This document shows positions 24,158-32,681 of a stretch of 35,854 bases of DNA, piece after piece (the stretch's first letter is position 1; each line of letters starts with the position of its first letter). The DNA is taken from contig JAUWOO010000003.1 of NCBI GenBank assembly GCA_030612095.1, forward strand, positions 1 to 35,854, read 5' to 3'. The position numbers and the translations under genes are program-made. Below the pieces are notes generated by a model that made no database searches, was not told where the DNA came from, and saw only the letters and a program-made list of their open reading frames with translations. This DNA comes from Thermoplasmatota archaeon. GTDB taxonomy: Archaea > Thermoplasmatota > E2 > DHVEG-1.

Positions 24158-26103
24158 AGACTGTCGACAATGGATGGGTCAGATAGAGTACTGATATCAC
24201 CAAGCTTATCGACCTCGCCTTCTGCAATTTTACGCAAGATACGGCGCATGATTTTTCCAGACCGGGTTTTTGGCAAACCTTCAGCATACTGGATTTTGTC
24301 AGGAGAAGCATGAGGGCCTATCTCTGATCTGACCAGTTTTACTAATTCCTTTGTAAGATTTTCATCGATACTCTCACCGGTATTTAAAGTCACATATGCA
24401 TATATTCCCTGACCCTTGATTTCGTGAGGATATCCAACAACTGCTGCCTCTGCAACCTTTGAATGTTTGCCAAGCGCACCTTCTACTTCAGCAGTGCCAA
24501 TTCTATGACCAGAGACGTTCATCACATCATCCACTCTACCAGTAATCCAGTAATAACCATCAGCATCTCTGAGACAACCATCGCCAGTGAAGAAATATCC
24601 AGGATACATGGTGAAATAAGTATCTTTGAACCTTTTGTGATCTCCATATACTGTTCTCATCATTCCTGGCCATGCCGTTTTGATTACAAGGTTACCTGAC
24701 ACATCATTGCCTTCCAGTTCTTTACCATTATCATCCAAAAGGATTGGTTCTATGCCGAAAAACGGAAGTGTTGCAGAACCCGGTTTGGTTGGTGTTGCAC
24801 CTGGAAGTGGCGTGATAAGAATTCCGCCTGTTTCAGTTTGCCACCAGGTATCTACAATAGGACAGCGTTCGCCACCTATAAGTTTGTAGTACCAGTTCCA
24901 TTCCCTAGATTTGATTGGTTCACCAACAGTACCAAGAATCTTAAGTGAGCTAAGGTCATATTTTGTAACCCAGTCATCACCCTCTTTCATGAGAGCTCTA
25001 AGTGCCGTAGGGGCAGTGTAAAAAGTGTTGACTTTGTGTTTTTCACAGATTGCCCAGAATCTACCCCAATCTGGATAGTTTGGAACACCTTCATACATCA
25101 TTGAAATAGCTTTGTTGTTTAGCGGACCATACACAATGTAAGAGTGGCCAGTAATCCACCCGATGTCAGCCGTACACCAATATATGTCTCCTTCGCGATA
25201 GTCAAAGATATACTTGTGAGTAACAGCAGCATATACTAGGTATCCGCCAGTTGTATGCAATACACCCTTTGGTTTTCCTGTCGAACCAGAAGTATAAAGA
25301 ATAAACAGTGGATCCTCGGCATCCATTTCCTCAGGCGGACATTTTGAATCAGCTTGTTCCATCTCTTCATGCCACCAATAGTCTTTGTCAGTCCAGTCGA
25401 CTTTTTCTCCGATGCGCTTTACAACTATTACAGATTCAATTGATGGGCATTCTTTTACTGATTTGTCAGCGGTGACTTTCATGTGAAGTGGCTTTGGTCC
25501 TCTTACTCCAGCATCTTGTGTGATAAGCATCTTACATTCAGAATCGTTAATCCTATCACGAAGCGAATCGGCAGAAAAACCACCAAAAACTATGGAGTGA
25601 ACGGCACCGATACGGGCACAAGCAAGCATAGATATGGCCAATTCAGGAACCATTTGCAAATAGATACAAACTCTATCACCTTTCTCAATGCCTTTTGATT
25701 TAAGGACATTAGCAAACTTCTCTACTTCAGTAAGAAGTTCTGTATATGTAAAGGTTTTTGATTGATCTGGTTCGTTTCCTTCCCATATAATTGCAATATC
25801 GTCTCCATGTCCGTTTTCAATATGTTTATCAAGGCAGTTGTAGGCTACGTTAAGTTTTGCCCCCTCAAACCACTTGATTTCCGCTTTTTTGAAATCATAT
25901 TTACAGACATTGCTCCATTTCTTATACCAACTTACATTCTCCTCAGCCATTTTTGCCCAGAACTCATCGGGATTTTCTATGGATTTTTTATACAGTTCGT
26001 TGTATTCATCCATGCTGCCGATGTAGGCCCTTGAGCTTATAGTCTTGTTAGGTTTAAAAACCTCAACTGTTTCTGTTTCTGCCATACTTTCCAAACTCTC
26101 CAT
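24139..26103 (-). CDS. acs: AMP-forming acetyl-CoA synthetase
   Basis: Activates acetate to acetyl-CoA through acetyl-AMP. The 654-residue protein has the Acs N-terminal domain, the P-loop-like [15 protein letters not shown] (about 270-284), [30 protein letters not shown] and the C-terminal GKIMRRILR. The last includes the catalytic Lys (about 617) that is acetylated in regulated Acs enzymes. Trp in the WWQTETG motif favours small acids such as acetate. It may supply acetyl-CoA to the nearby citrate module, or capture acetate. A TATA-like AATATAAAATG lies about 37 nt upstream. ATG 26121-type longer starts are not seen; an internal ATG six codons in is an alternative. Confidence 0.95.
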   Translation of the reverse strand: MESLESMAETETVEVFKPNKTISSRAYIGSMDEYNELYKKSIENPDEFWAKMAEENVSWYKKWSNVCKYDFKKAEIKWFEGAKLNVAYNCLDKHIENGHGDDIAIIWEGNEPDQSKTFTYTELLTEVEKFANVLKSKGIEKGDRVCIYLQMVPELAISMLACARIGAVHSIVFGGFSADSLRDRINDSECKMLITQDAGVRGPKPLHMKVTADKSVKECPSIESVIVVKRIGEKVDWTDKDYWWHEEMEQADSKCPPEEMDAEDPLFILYTSGSTGKPKGVLHTTGGYLVYAAVTHKYIFDYREGDIYWCTADIGWITGHSYIVYGPLNNKAISMMYEGVPNYPDWGRFWAICEKHKVNTFYTAPTALRALMKEGDDWVTKYDLSSLKILGTVGEPIKSREWNWYYKLIGGERCPIVDTWWQTETGGILITPLPGATPTKPGSATLPFFGIEPILLDDNGKELEGNDVSGNLVIKTAWPGMMRTVYGDHKRFKDTYFTMYPGYFFTGDGCLRDADGYYWITGRVDDVMNVSGHRIGTAEVEGALGKHSKVAEAAVVGYPHEIKGQGIYAYVTLNTGESIDENLTKELVKLVRSEIGPHASPDKIQYAEGLPKTRSGKIMRRILRKIAEGEVDKLGDISTLSDPSIVDSLVDNRQ

Positions 26104-26183
26104 TCAGTTTAACTACTTTTTATATTTCACATTTTATATTTTTTAAGAAGAACCTAATTTTGAAGGTCCCCCAAGGATATATT

Positions 26184-26199
26184 AACCCCTTAGCGGGTT
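26184..26199. other. Short hairpin between acs and the duplicated regulator
   Basis: AACCC and GGGTT flank a six-base loop in the roughly 210-nt gap upstream of acs and downstream of the regulator gene. It could be a regulator terminator element or an acs operator. No T-tract is adjacent. Confidence 0.25.
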
Positions 26200-26313
26200 G
26201 CTCGAATAGAGTTTTAGTATATAATATTTTTTGTACGCATTTCCCCGTGTTGAATCCGGAAATTATTCTTCACCAACTATGGTAAAAAAACAAATAGATG
26301 GCGTTCTTCACTT

Positions 26314-27366
26314 TTAAATTTTCAATATTTTTTTTGCTATTGGAGCGAAATCAAAATCCTTTATGATAACTATCCTTTCAAACATATATTTTCTAATAAG
26401 TGGGGTGTATGATATGAAATCATTCTCCTTAAGAAAACGAATCTTGCGCATTTTATCCTCCTTATAGTCCTGATAACCAGGATACGCAGATATCATTATA
26501 ATTTCAAATCCCCTAATGGCAAGAAAGATTGTAGAAGCAGTATCAAGATTACAGATATCCTCTTTGCTAGGTAGTTTACGAGGATTAAATTTGAGGTGAC
26601 AAAATGACAGTATTTCAAAACCTAGTTTATTTAGATTTGGAAGAGCAATATTTCTTAGTAAATTCTCTTCAAAAAAATGTTTTTTCATTCTTGATATAGT
26701 ATGGCGAGATAATCCAACCGTTTCCCCCAATTGTTGAGTAGTATCATTTGGATATTCAACGATTGCAGAATAGACCTTTTTTTCCTTATCAGTTAATTCT
26801 ATATAATCTAGATGATCAAACCAATTCGCATCAGGTTCTATGTTTTCGATGTGATCTAAAGAGAATACTTTTTTTAAAATACGGGAAAAGTCAAAAAACC
26901 TGTTAATGTGACTTGTCTCAAATGGAAATATTACTTCAGTAGGATACTCATTTTCTAAGAGACCGGCTTTACCAAAAGTTTCAGTTCTTATTTCATTTAT
27001 TTTTCCAATATTGGTATAGTTTTTTGATAGGCTGATTGAAAAACCTTTTTCTTGCTCTCCTGCTGAAAAAAAGATTTCTTCAAATACTTCAATTGTTTTT
27101 TTTGTTGTCTTAATTCGCTCTTCTAGTGGTATAACTGGGTTGAACTGAGTATATATCACTGCCAAAAGTTCACACCCCAAATAATTTAACATTGGAACCG
27201 CAAGTTTTCGAAAAAACCCCTGATCAAATAACCTTCGTTTTATAGATGTAAGTGTAGAAAGTTTTACACCCATAATTGATGATAATTCACTATCATTTAA
27301 TCCAGGATATTTAACAAGTCCATAGAGGACTTTTTCCTCGTTTTTTGTTAAAGGCGTTTGCTTCAC
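26314..27366 (-). CDS. Transcription regulator built from two tandem winged-helix plus sensor units
   Basis: A 350-residue protein with clear internal duplication. Residues about 6-77 (LTKNEEKVLYGLVKYPG...) and about 191-262 (LTDKEKKVYSAIVEYPN...) align over about 70 residues at a 185-residue offset. Each has a helix-turn-helix, the [KN]LAVP/IALP loop, and a strand ending in FNP. A sensor-like segment follows each copy. It looks like a fused dimer of an Lrp/AsnC- or MarR-like winged-helix protein, but I do not recognise a named family. The start is GTG 27366, with a TATA-like box 25-34 nt upstream (leaderless). It is divergent from the acn-acl-icd operon and 210 nt before acs, suggesting control of either or both. 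Confidence 0.7.
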   Translation of the reverse strand: MKQTPLTKNEEKVLYGLVKYPGLNDSELSSIMGVKLSTLTSIKRRLFDQGFFRKLAVPMLNYLGCELLAVIYTQFNPVIPLEERIKTTKKTIEVFEEIFFSAGEQEKGFSISLSKNYTNIGKINEIRTETFGKAGLLENEYPTEVIFPFETSHINRFFDFSRILKKVFSLDHIENIEPDANWFDHLDYIELTDKEKKVYSAIVEYPNDTTQQLGETVGLSRHTISRMKKHFFEENLLRNIALPNLNKLGFEILSFCHLKFNPRKLPSKEDICNLDTASTIFLAIRGFEIIMISAYPGYQDYKEDKMRKIRFLKENDFISYTPLIRKYMFERIVIIKDFDFAPIAKKILKI

Positions 27367-27390
27367 AATTTCTAAGAATGATATGAGTCA

Positions 27391-27400
27391 ATATATAATT
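27391..27400 (-). promoter_or_regulatory. TATA-like box of the duplicated regulator
   Basis: On the minus strand AATTATATAT lies about 25-34 nt upstream of the GTG start, predicting a leaderless message. Confidence 0.4.
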
Positions 27401-27520
27401 TTCCCATTTTTCCAAAATAAATCAAATATTTTGTTATAACGCTCGAAATATGACAAAAATTAATCAAAAAAACATTTTGATAATATCAAGATTATTTATT
27501 TGTTTAATTCCGTGCAAAAG

Positions 27521-27530
27521 TTTATTAAAC
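27521..27530 (+). promoter_or_regulatory. TATA-like box of the acn-acl-icd operon
   Basis: TTTATTAAAC lies 46-55 nt before the preferred aconitase ATG at 27576. This predicts transcription start near 27550 and a leader of about 25 nt carrying GAGATGA as a ribosome site. It lies within the ORF-track extension and argues against the longer protein. Confidence 0.45.
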
Positions 27531-27575
27531 GCTTCGAGATACTTCGCAATTATCACCTACAATGAGATGATAAAC

Positions 27576-29525
27576 ATGGGAATGGCAATAACGGAAAAAA
27601 TACTTTCTAAACATGTAACAGAAGGCAAGCCAAAAAAGGGAAGTGAGGTAGGAATAAAAATTGATCAGACCCTTACTCAAGACGCAACAGGTACTATGGC
27701 ATACCTACAATTTGAGGCAATGGGTATTTCTAAGGTCAAAACTGAACTCTCAGTAAGCTATGTTGATCACAACACAGTTCAGATTGGTTTTGAGAACGCT
27801 GATGATCATAAATACCTTCAATCTGTCGCTGAAAAATATGGAATCGTTTACTCAAGAGCAGGTAATGGAATTTGTCATCAAGTACATCTAGAAAGATTTG
27901 GCAAACCTGGAAAGACACTACTTGGGTCTGATTCCCATACACCAACCGGTGGTGGAATAGGGATGATTGCTATTGGCGCGGGCGGTCTTGATGTCGCTGT
28001 GGCAATGGCAGGAGGGGCTTTCTACCTAACATATCCTAAAGTTATAAAGATTAACCTTACAGGAAAACTCAGACCATGGGTAGCAGCAAAAGACATCATT
28101 CTCAAGATTTTAGATATATTTACAACAAAGGGAAACGTCGGTTGCGTTTTTGAATATGGTGGCGAAGGAGTGAAAACCCTCTCAGTTCCCGAAAGAGCAA
28201 CAATAACTAATATGGGAGCAGAATGTGGAGTAACCACATCTGTGTTTCCAAGTGATGAGATAACCAAAGAATTTCTAAAAGCACAAGGTAGAGAAAAGGA
28301 CTGGATTGAACTCAAAGCAGATGATGATGCAGAATATGATAAAGTAGTAGACATCAATCTAAGTGAACTAGAACCACTTGCAGCAACGCCCCATAGTCCA
28401 GGCAACATAAAAACAGTAAGAGAACTAGAAGGAATGGACGTCGATCAAGTCTGTCTCGGAAGTTGTACAAACTCATCATACAAAGATTTGATGACCGTTG
28501 CCCACATTCTAAAGGGCAAGAAAAACAATACAAACGTTAGCTTTGTTGTTGCACCAGGATCAAAACAAGTATTGGAGAATATAATTAAAGATGGGGGATT
28601 TACAGACATTGTTTCTTCAGGTGCAAGAATTGCAGAGTCGGCCTGTGGTTTCTGCATAGGAAACAGTCAATCACCAAAAACAGATGCAGTGTCACTTAGA
28701 ACAAGTAACAGAAATTTCTTAAGTCGCTCGGGAACAAAAAGCGCACAGATCTATCTTGTAAGTCCCGAAACTGCTGCCGCAGCAGTAATAACCGGTAAAT
28801 TTACTGATCCAAGAGATCTTGAAAAAATTGGCATAAAATATCCATCCATCGATATGCCCGCTCAGTTTTACTTAGATGACAGCATGTTCATTTTCCCAAA
28901 GGAAAATTCAGGTAAAGTCAAGATATACCGGGGACCAAACATCGGTGATCCACCAGCAAGTGATCCAATCCCAGATACAATAGCTGGAGAAGTAACAATC
29001 AAAGTAGAAGACAAGATCACCACAGACCACATTATTCCCGCTGGAAGTAAGATGAAGTATAGATCAAACGTTCCAAAATATTCAGAATTTTTATTTGAAG
29101 TTGTCGATCCAACGTTTCATGACCGTGCTGAAAAAATACGCGACAGTGGAAAACACAACATAATTGTTGCTGGACTAAGTTACGGCCAAGGTTCCTCAAG
29201 AGAACACGCAGCATTGTGTCCAATGTACATGGGAGTAAAAGCAGTAATTGCAAAATCTCTTGAGAGAATTCATAAAGCCAATCTCATAAATTTTGGTATA
29301 ATTCCACTAACATTCAAAAACGAAAAAGATTACGATAGTATTGATCAAGCAGATGAACTAGAAATAACAAATATAAAAGAGATTCTTGAAGCAGGAAAAA
29401 CAGTAGTTGTAAGGAATAAGACTAAAGGATTAGAATTCAAGGTTGATTATGACCTTTCCGACAGGCAAAAAATGATTTTGCTTGCGGGAGGGACACTTGC
29501 TTACATGAAAAAGCAGGCAAAATGA
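27576..29525 (+). CDS. acn: Aconitate hydratase
   Basis: Interconverts citrate and isocitrate through a 4Fe-4S cluster. The 649-residue protein (shorter than AcnA, similar to mitochondrial-type or archaeal aconitases) has GSDSHTPTGGG, cluster ligands C297 (LGSCTNSSYKD), C357 and C360 (ACGFCIGN), and the swivel-domain GLSYGQGSSREHAAL. The track start at 27450 adds 42 residues spanning the probable TATA box; ATG 27576 follows GAGATGA, and ATG 27582 is an alternative. It is the first gene of the acn-aclB-aclA-icd operon; aclB begins 20 nt later. Confidence 0.94.
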   Translation: MGMAITEKILSKHVTEGKPKKGSEVGIKIDQTLTQDATGTMAYLQFEAMGISKVKTELSVSYVDHNTVQIGFENADDHKYLQSVAEKYGIVYSRAGNGICHQVHLERFGKPGKTLLGSDSHTPTGGGIGMIAIGAGGLDVAVAMAGGAFYLTYPKVIKINLTGKLRPWVAAKDIILKILDIFTTKGNVGCVFEYGGEGVKTLSVPERATITNMGAECGVTTSVFPSDEITKEFLKAQGREKDWIELKADDDAEYDKVVDINLSELEPLAATPHSPGNIKTVRELEGMDVDQVCLGSCTNSSYKDLMTVAHILKGKKNNTNVSFVVAPGSKQVLENIIKDGGFTDIVSSGARIAESACGFCIGNSQSPKTDAVSLRTSNRNFLSRSGTKSAQIYLVSPETAAAAVITGKFTDPRDLEKIGIKYPSIDMPAQFYLDDSMFIFPKENSGKVKIYRGPNIGDPPASDPIPDTIAGEVTIKVEDKITTDHIIPAGSKMKYRSNVPKYSEFLFEVVDPTFHDRAEKIRDSGKHNIIVAGLSYGQGSSREHAALCPMYMGVKAVIAKSLERIHKANLINFGIIPLTFKNEKDYDSIDQADELEITNIKEILEAGKTVVVRNKTKGLEFKVDYDLSDRQKMILLAGGTLAYMKKQAK

Positions 29526-29545
29526 AAAATGGGAGAATGTAAAGT

Positions 29546-30823
29546 ATGGCACAAAGAGGAGTAAGAGAATTTGACGCTAAAAAAATGCTAGCCACCTACT
29601 GGTCAGAGTATGTGAGCAAAGAGTTCAGTTACCCTGGAAAAGTTGCTCTTGTTGGACCAGAAACTAATATGGATAAACTAGCAAAAGAGGAGCCCTGGCT
29701 AAAAAAGGAAAAACTCGTAATAAAGCCGGATCAACTATTTGGAAAAAGAGGGAAGCACGGCCTAATCAAACTCAATGCATCTTTTGATGAAGCGAAGAAA
29801 TGGATAAAAGAACGCATAAACAAAGACACAAAGGTTGGAAAGGTAACGGGAACGCTTACACATTTTATTATTGAACCATTCACACCCCATGAAGGAGAAT
29901 ATTACATAGCAATCAAAAGCAATCGGGCTGGTGACACCATCTATTTCTCAAATCACGGTGGAGTTGACATAGAGTCGGTCTGGGATACCGTAGCAGAAAT
30001 ACCTGTTGGAATCACTGACGATATTGACAAGATAGATATTGAATCAAAACTGCCAAAAGACACACCAAAAGAAAGTAAAAAAATCATTACAGATTTCATA
30101 CGTGGACTTTTTAGATTTTACGCAGATCTTGGCTATGCATACCTGGAAATTAACCCATTTGCAATAACAGACAACAAAATTGTTCCATTAGATCTTGTAG
30201 CAAGAATTGATGACACTGCGTACTTTGAATGTCAATCTAAATGGGGAGATCTTACGTTTCCAGCACCGTTTGGTAGAAAACTCTCCAAAGAGGAATACTA
30301 TATCAAAGAACTAGATGAAAAAACCGGTGCATCACTTAAGCTCACCCTCCTCAACCCAAAAGGCAATGTATGGACAATGGTTGCAGGCGGTGGTGCCAGC
30401 GTTATTTATGCTGACACAATTGTTGATTTAGGATACAAAGACGACCTTGCAAATTATGGAGAATACAGTGGGAATCCAAACAGAGATTCGACCTACGAAT
30501 ATGCTAAAACAGTCCTTGATCTTATGACAAGAGAAAAAGCTCCAAAGGGAAAACCTAAGTTCCTTATAATTGGAGGAGGAATTGCAAACTTCACAGATAT
30601 TGCAAAAACATTTGCAGGAATCACTATGGCACTCAAAGATTACAAGAAAAAACTTCAAGAAATCAACGTCAAGATATACGTTAGAAGAGGCGGACCAAAC
30701 TATCAAGAGGGATTAAAGATAATGAAAAAACTCGGTGAAGAACTTGGTGTTCCAATAGAAGTATATGGACCTGAAATGCACATGACAAGAATTGTCCCAA
30801 TGGCTCTAGATGGAGGTAATTAA
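29546..30823 (+). CDS. aclB: ATP-citrate lyase, small (ATP-grasp) subunit
   Basis: The 425-residue subunit of heteromeric ATP-citrate lyase: citrate + CoA + ATP to acetyl-CoA + oxaloacetate + ADP + Pi. The opening REFDAKKMLATYW resembles the N-terminus of Chlorobium AclB and plant ACLA. An ATP-grasp region follows, with YAYLEINPFAI, and a C-terminal succinyl-CoA-synthetase-like part has GGGIANFTDIAKTF and RRGGPNYQEGLKIM, which sets ACL apart from succinyl-CoA synthetase beta. GGGAGA lies before the ATG. Nomenclature is reversed in plants, where this piece is called ACLA. The stop is one base before aclA. Confidence 0.93.
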   Translation: MAQRGVREFDAKKMLATYWSEYVSKEFSYPGKVALVGPETNMDKLAKEEPWLKKEKLVIKPDQLFGKRGKHGLIKLNASFDEAKKWIKERINKDTKVGKVTGTLTHFIIEPFTPHEGEYYIAIKSNRAGDTIYFSNHGGVDIESVWDTVAEIPVGITDDIDKIDIESKLPKDTPKESKKIITDFIRGLFRFYADLGYAYLEINPFAITDNKIVPLDLVARIDDTAYFECQSKWGDLTFPAPFGRKLSKEEYYIKELDEKTGASLKLTLLNPKGNVWTMVAGGGASVIYADTIVDLGYKDDLANYGEYSGNPNRDSTYEYAKTVLDLMTREKAPKGKPKFLIIGGGIANFTDIAKTFAGITMALKDYKKKLQEINVKIYVRRGGPNYQEGLKIMKKLGEELGVPIEVYGPEMHMTRIVPMALDGGN

Positions 30824-30824
30824 A

Positions 30825-32681
30825 ATGAAAGAAAGACCAGAATATGTATTATTCGATAAGGATACAAAGGCCATAGTATTTGGATATCAACAGAATGCAA
30901 TCCAACGTATGCTTGATTTTGATTACATATGCAGAAGAAAAGAGCCGTCTGTTACCTGTATTGTAAATCCCACTAGAGAAGGATATCATAAGTGCTTCTG
31001 GGGAACTAAAGATATAATGATCCCCATGTATAAAACAATTAAAGAGGCTGTAGAAAAACACCCAGATGCGGACGTCATGGTAAACTTTGCTTCCTTTAGA
31101 TCTGCATATCAAACGTCAAAAGAAGCTCTTGAAAGCAAAACTATACGAACAGTAGCAATTATTGCCGAAGGAGTTCCAGAAAGAAGATCAAGAGAATTAA
31201 TCAAGATCGCAAACGAAAAGAAAAAATGGATAATCGGCCCTGCGACAGTTGGAGGTATTGCTGGTGGTGGATTCAGAATAGGAAACACCGCAGGAATGCT
31301 TGACAACATTATTGCCTGTCGTCTTCACAGACCTGGCAGTGTTGCATATGTATCGAAATCAGGCGGCCTATCAAATGAGTTGAATAACATCATTGCTCGT
31401 AACACAGATGGTGTCCGTGAAGGGGTTGCAATTGGCGGTGACCGATATCCTGGATCGACATTCATTGAACATATTGAGAGGTACGAAAAAAATCCCGATA
31501 TCAAAATGATAGTACTATTGGGAGAGGTCGGCGGTGTTGATGAATATGTTGTTGTTGACGCATTAAAATCTGGAAAAATAAAGAAACCTCTCGTTGCATG
31601 GTGTATTGGAACATGTTCAAAGGTATTCCCTGCAGAAGTTCAATTTGGTCATGCAGGCGCAAGGGCTGGAGCTGAAAGAGAAACAGCAGATGTAAAAAAT
31701 AAAGCGCTAAAAGAGGCAGGAGCCGTCGTCCCAGACTCCTTTGAAGATTTTGACAAGAAAATCAAAGAAACTTTTGATAAAGAAGTAAAAGCGGGAAGAA
31801 TAAAACCAATGCCCGATATAGAACCTCCAAAGATACCCCTTGATTATAAGGTTGCTATTCGTGATGGTATTGTAAGAAGACCATCTGAATTCATAAGTAC
31901 AATTTCAGATGATCGCGGCGAAGAACTCATGTACTGTGGCGTTCCAATCAGCAAGATATTCGAGGATGATTATGGACTTGGTGGTGTACTTGGTCTACTT
32001 TGGTTCAAGAAGAAACTTCCGAAATGGAGTACTGATTTCCTTGAGATGGTTGTCCTTCTTACGGCAGATCATGGCCCAGCTGTATCTGGAGCACATAATG
32101 CAATTGTTACTGCAAGGGCAGGAAAAGACTTGATTTCATCACTTGTTAGTGGTCTTCTCACCATTGGACCAAGATTTGGAGGGGCAGTGAAAGGGGCCGC
32201 AGATCATTTCACTTCATATTGTGATGCAGGACATCCACCAGAATTCATGGTAAAGGATATGAAAATCAAAAACATCAACATCCAAGGTATCGGCCATAGA
32301 ATCAAATCGGTCACAAATCCAGACAAACGTGTGGAACTTCTGAAAGACTATGCAAAAAAGAATTTCCCGATGACGCCATATCTGGATTATGCTATTGAAG
32401 TGGAAAAAATAACTACTGCAAAGCGAGGTAATCTCATCCTCAATGTTGATGGGTGTATTGGTATCCTTTGTTGCGATATGTTTAGAAGTATAGGTTACAC
32501 AAAAGAAGAAGTAAAAGAATTTGTCTCACTTGGAACACTTAATGCCCTATTTGTCCTAGGGCGCAGTATTGGATTTATGGGGCATATAATGGATCAGAAG
32601 AGACTTAAAACAGGATTATACAGGCATCCGTGGGATGACATTGCGTATATGATGCCAGATAAACCTGAGAAGGTGAAGTAA
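30825..32681 (+). CDS. aclA: ATP-citrate lyase, large (CoA-ligase plus citryl-CoA lyase) subunit
   Basis: The 618-residue partner of AclB. The N-terminal CoA-binding/ligase half carries the phosphohistidine H276 in QFGHAGARAG. The C-terminal half (from about 360) is a citrate-synthase-like lyase domain with SAHNAIVTARAGKDL, GPRFGGAVKGAADHF and NVDGCIGILCCDMF. The same two-part fusion occurs in Chlorobium AclA and the C-terminal part of animal ACLY. I use ATG 30825, 6 nt after GGAGGTAAT inside the aclB end; the ORF track adds five residues. The stop directly abuts the icd start. Confidence 0.95.
   Translation: MKERPEYVLFDKDTKAIVFGYQQNAIQRMLDFDYICRRKEPSVTCIVNPTREGYHKCFWGTKDIMIPMYKTIKEAVEKHPDADVMVNFASFRSAYQTSKEALESKTIRTVAIIAEGVPERRSRELIKIANEKKKWIIGPATVGGIAGGGFRIGNTAGMLDNIIACRLHRPGSVAYVSKSGGLSNELNNIIARNTDGVREGVAIGGDRYPGSTFIEHIERYEKNPDIKMIVLLGEVGGVDEYVVVDALKSGKIKKPLVAWCIGTCSKVFPAEVQFGHAGARAGAERETADVKNKALKEAGAVVPDSFEDFDKKIKETFDKEVKAGRIKPMPDIEPPKIPLDYKVAIRDGIVRRPSEFISTISDDRGEELMYCGVPISKIFEDDYGLGGVLGLLWFKKKLPKWSTDFLEMVVLLTADHGPAVSGAHNAIVTARAGKDLISSLVSGLLTIGPRFGGAVKGAADHFTSYCDAGHPPEFMVKDMKIKNINIQGIGHRIKSVTNPDKRVELLKDYAKKNFPMTPYLDYAIEVEKITTAKRGNLILNVDGCIGILCCDMFRSIGYTKEEVKEFVSLGTLNALFVLGRSIGFMGHIMDQKRLKTGLYRHPWDDIAYMMPDKPEKVK

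Noticed and set aside
26104-26313. Possible riboswitch upstream of acs
   Set aside because: Only a short AACCC/GGGTT hairpin is seen; no known riboswitch core can be recognised.
27450-27575. 42-residue N-terminal extension of aconitase in the ORF track
   Set aside because: It spans a likely TATA box and has no aconitase-like sequence; GAGATGA lies just before ATG 27576.
29546-32681. Reading aclB/aclA as succinyl-CoA synthetase beta/alpha
   Set aside because: AclA has a full C-terminal citrate-synthase-like domain (GPRFGGAVKGAADHF, DGCIGILCCD) that succinyl-CoA synthetase lacks, and AclB has the ACL-type C-terminus.
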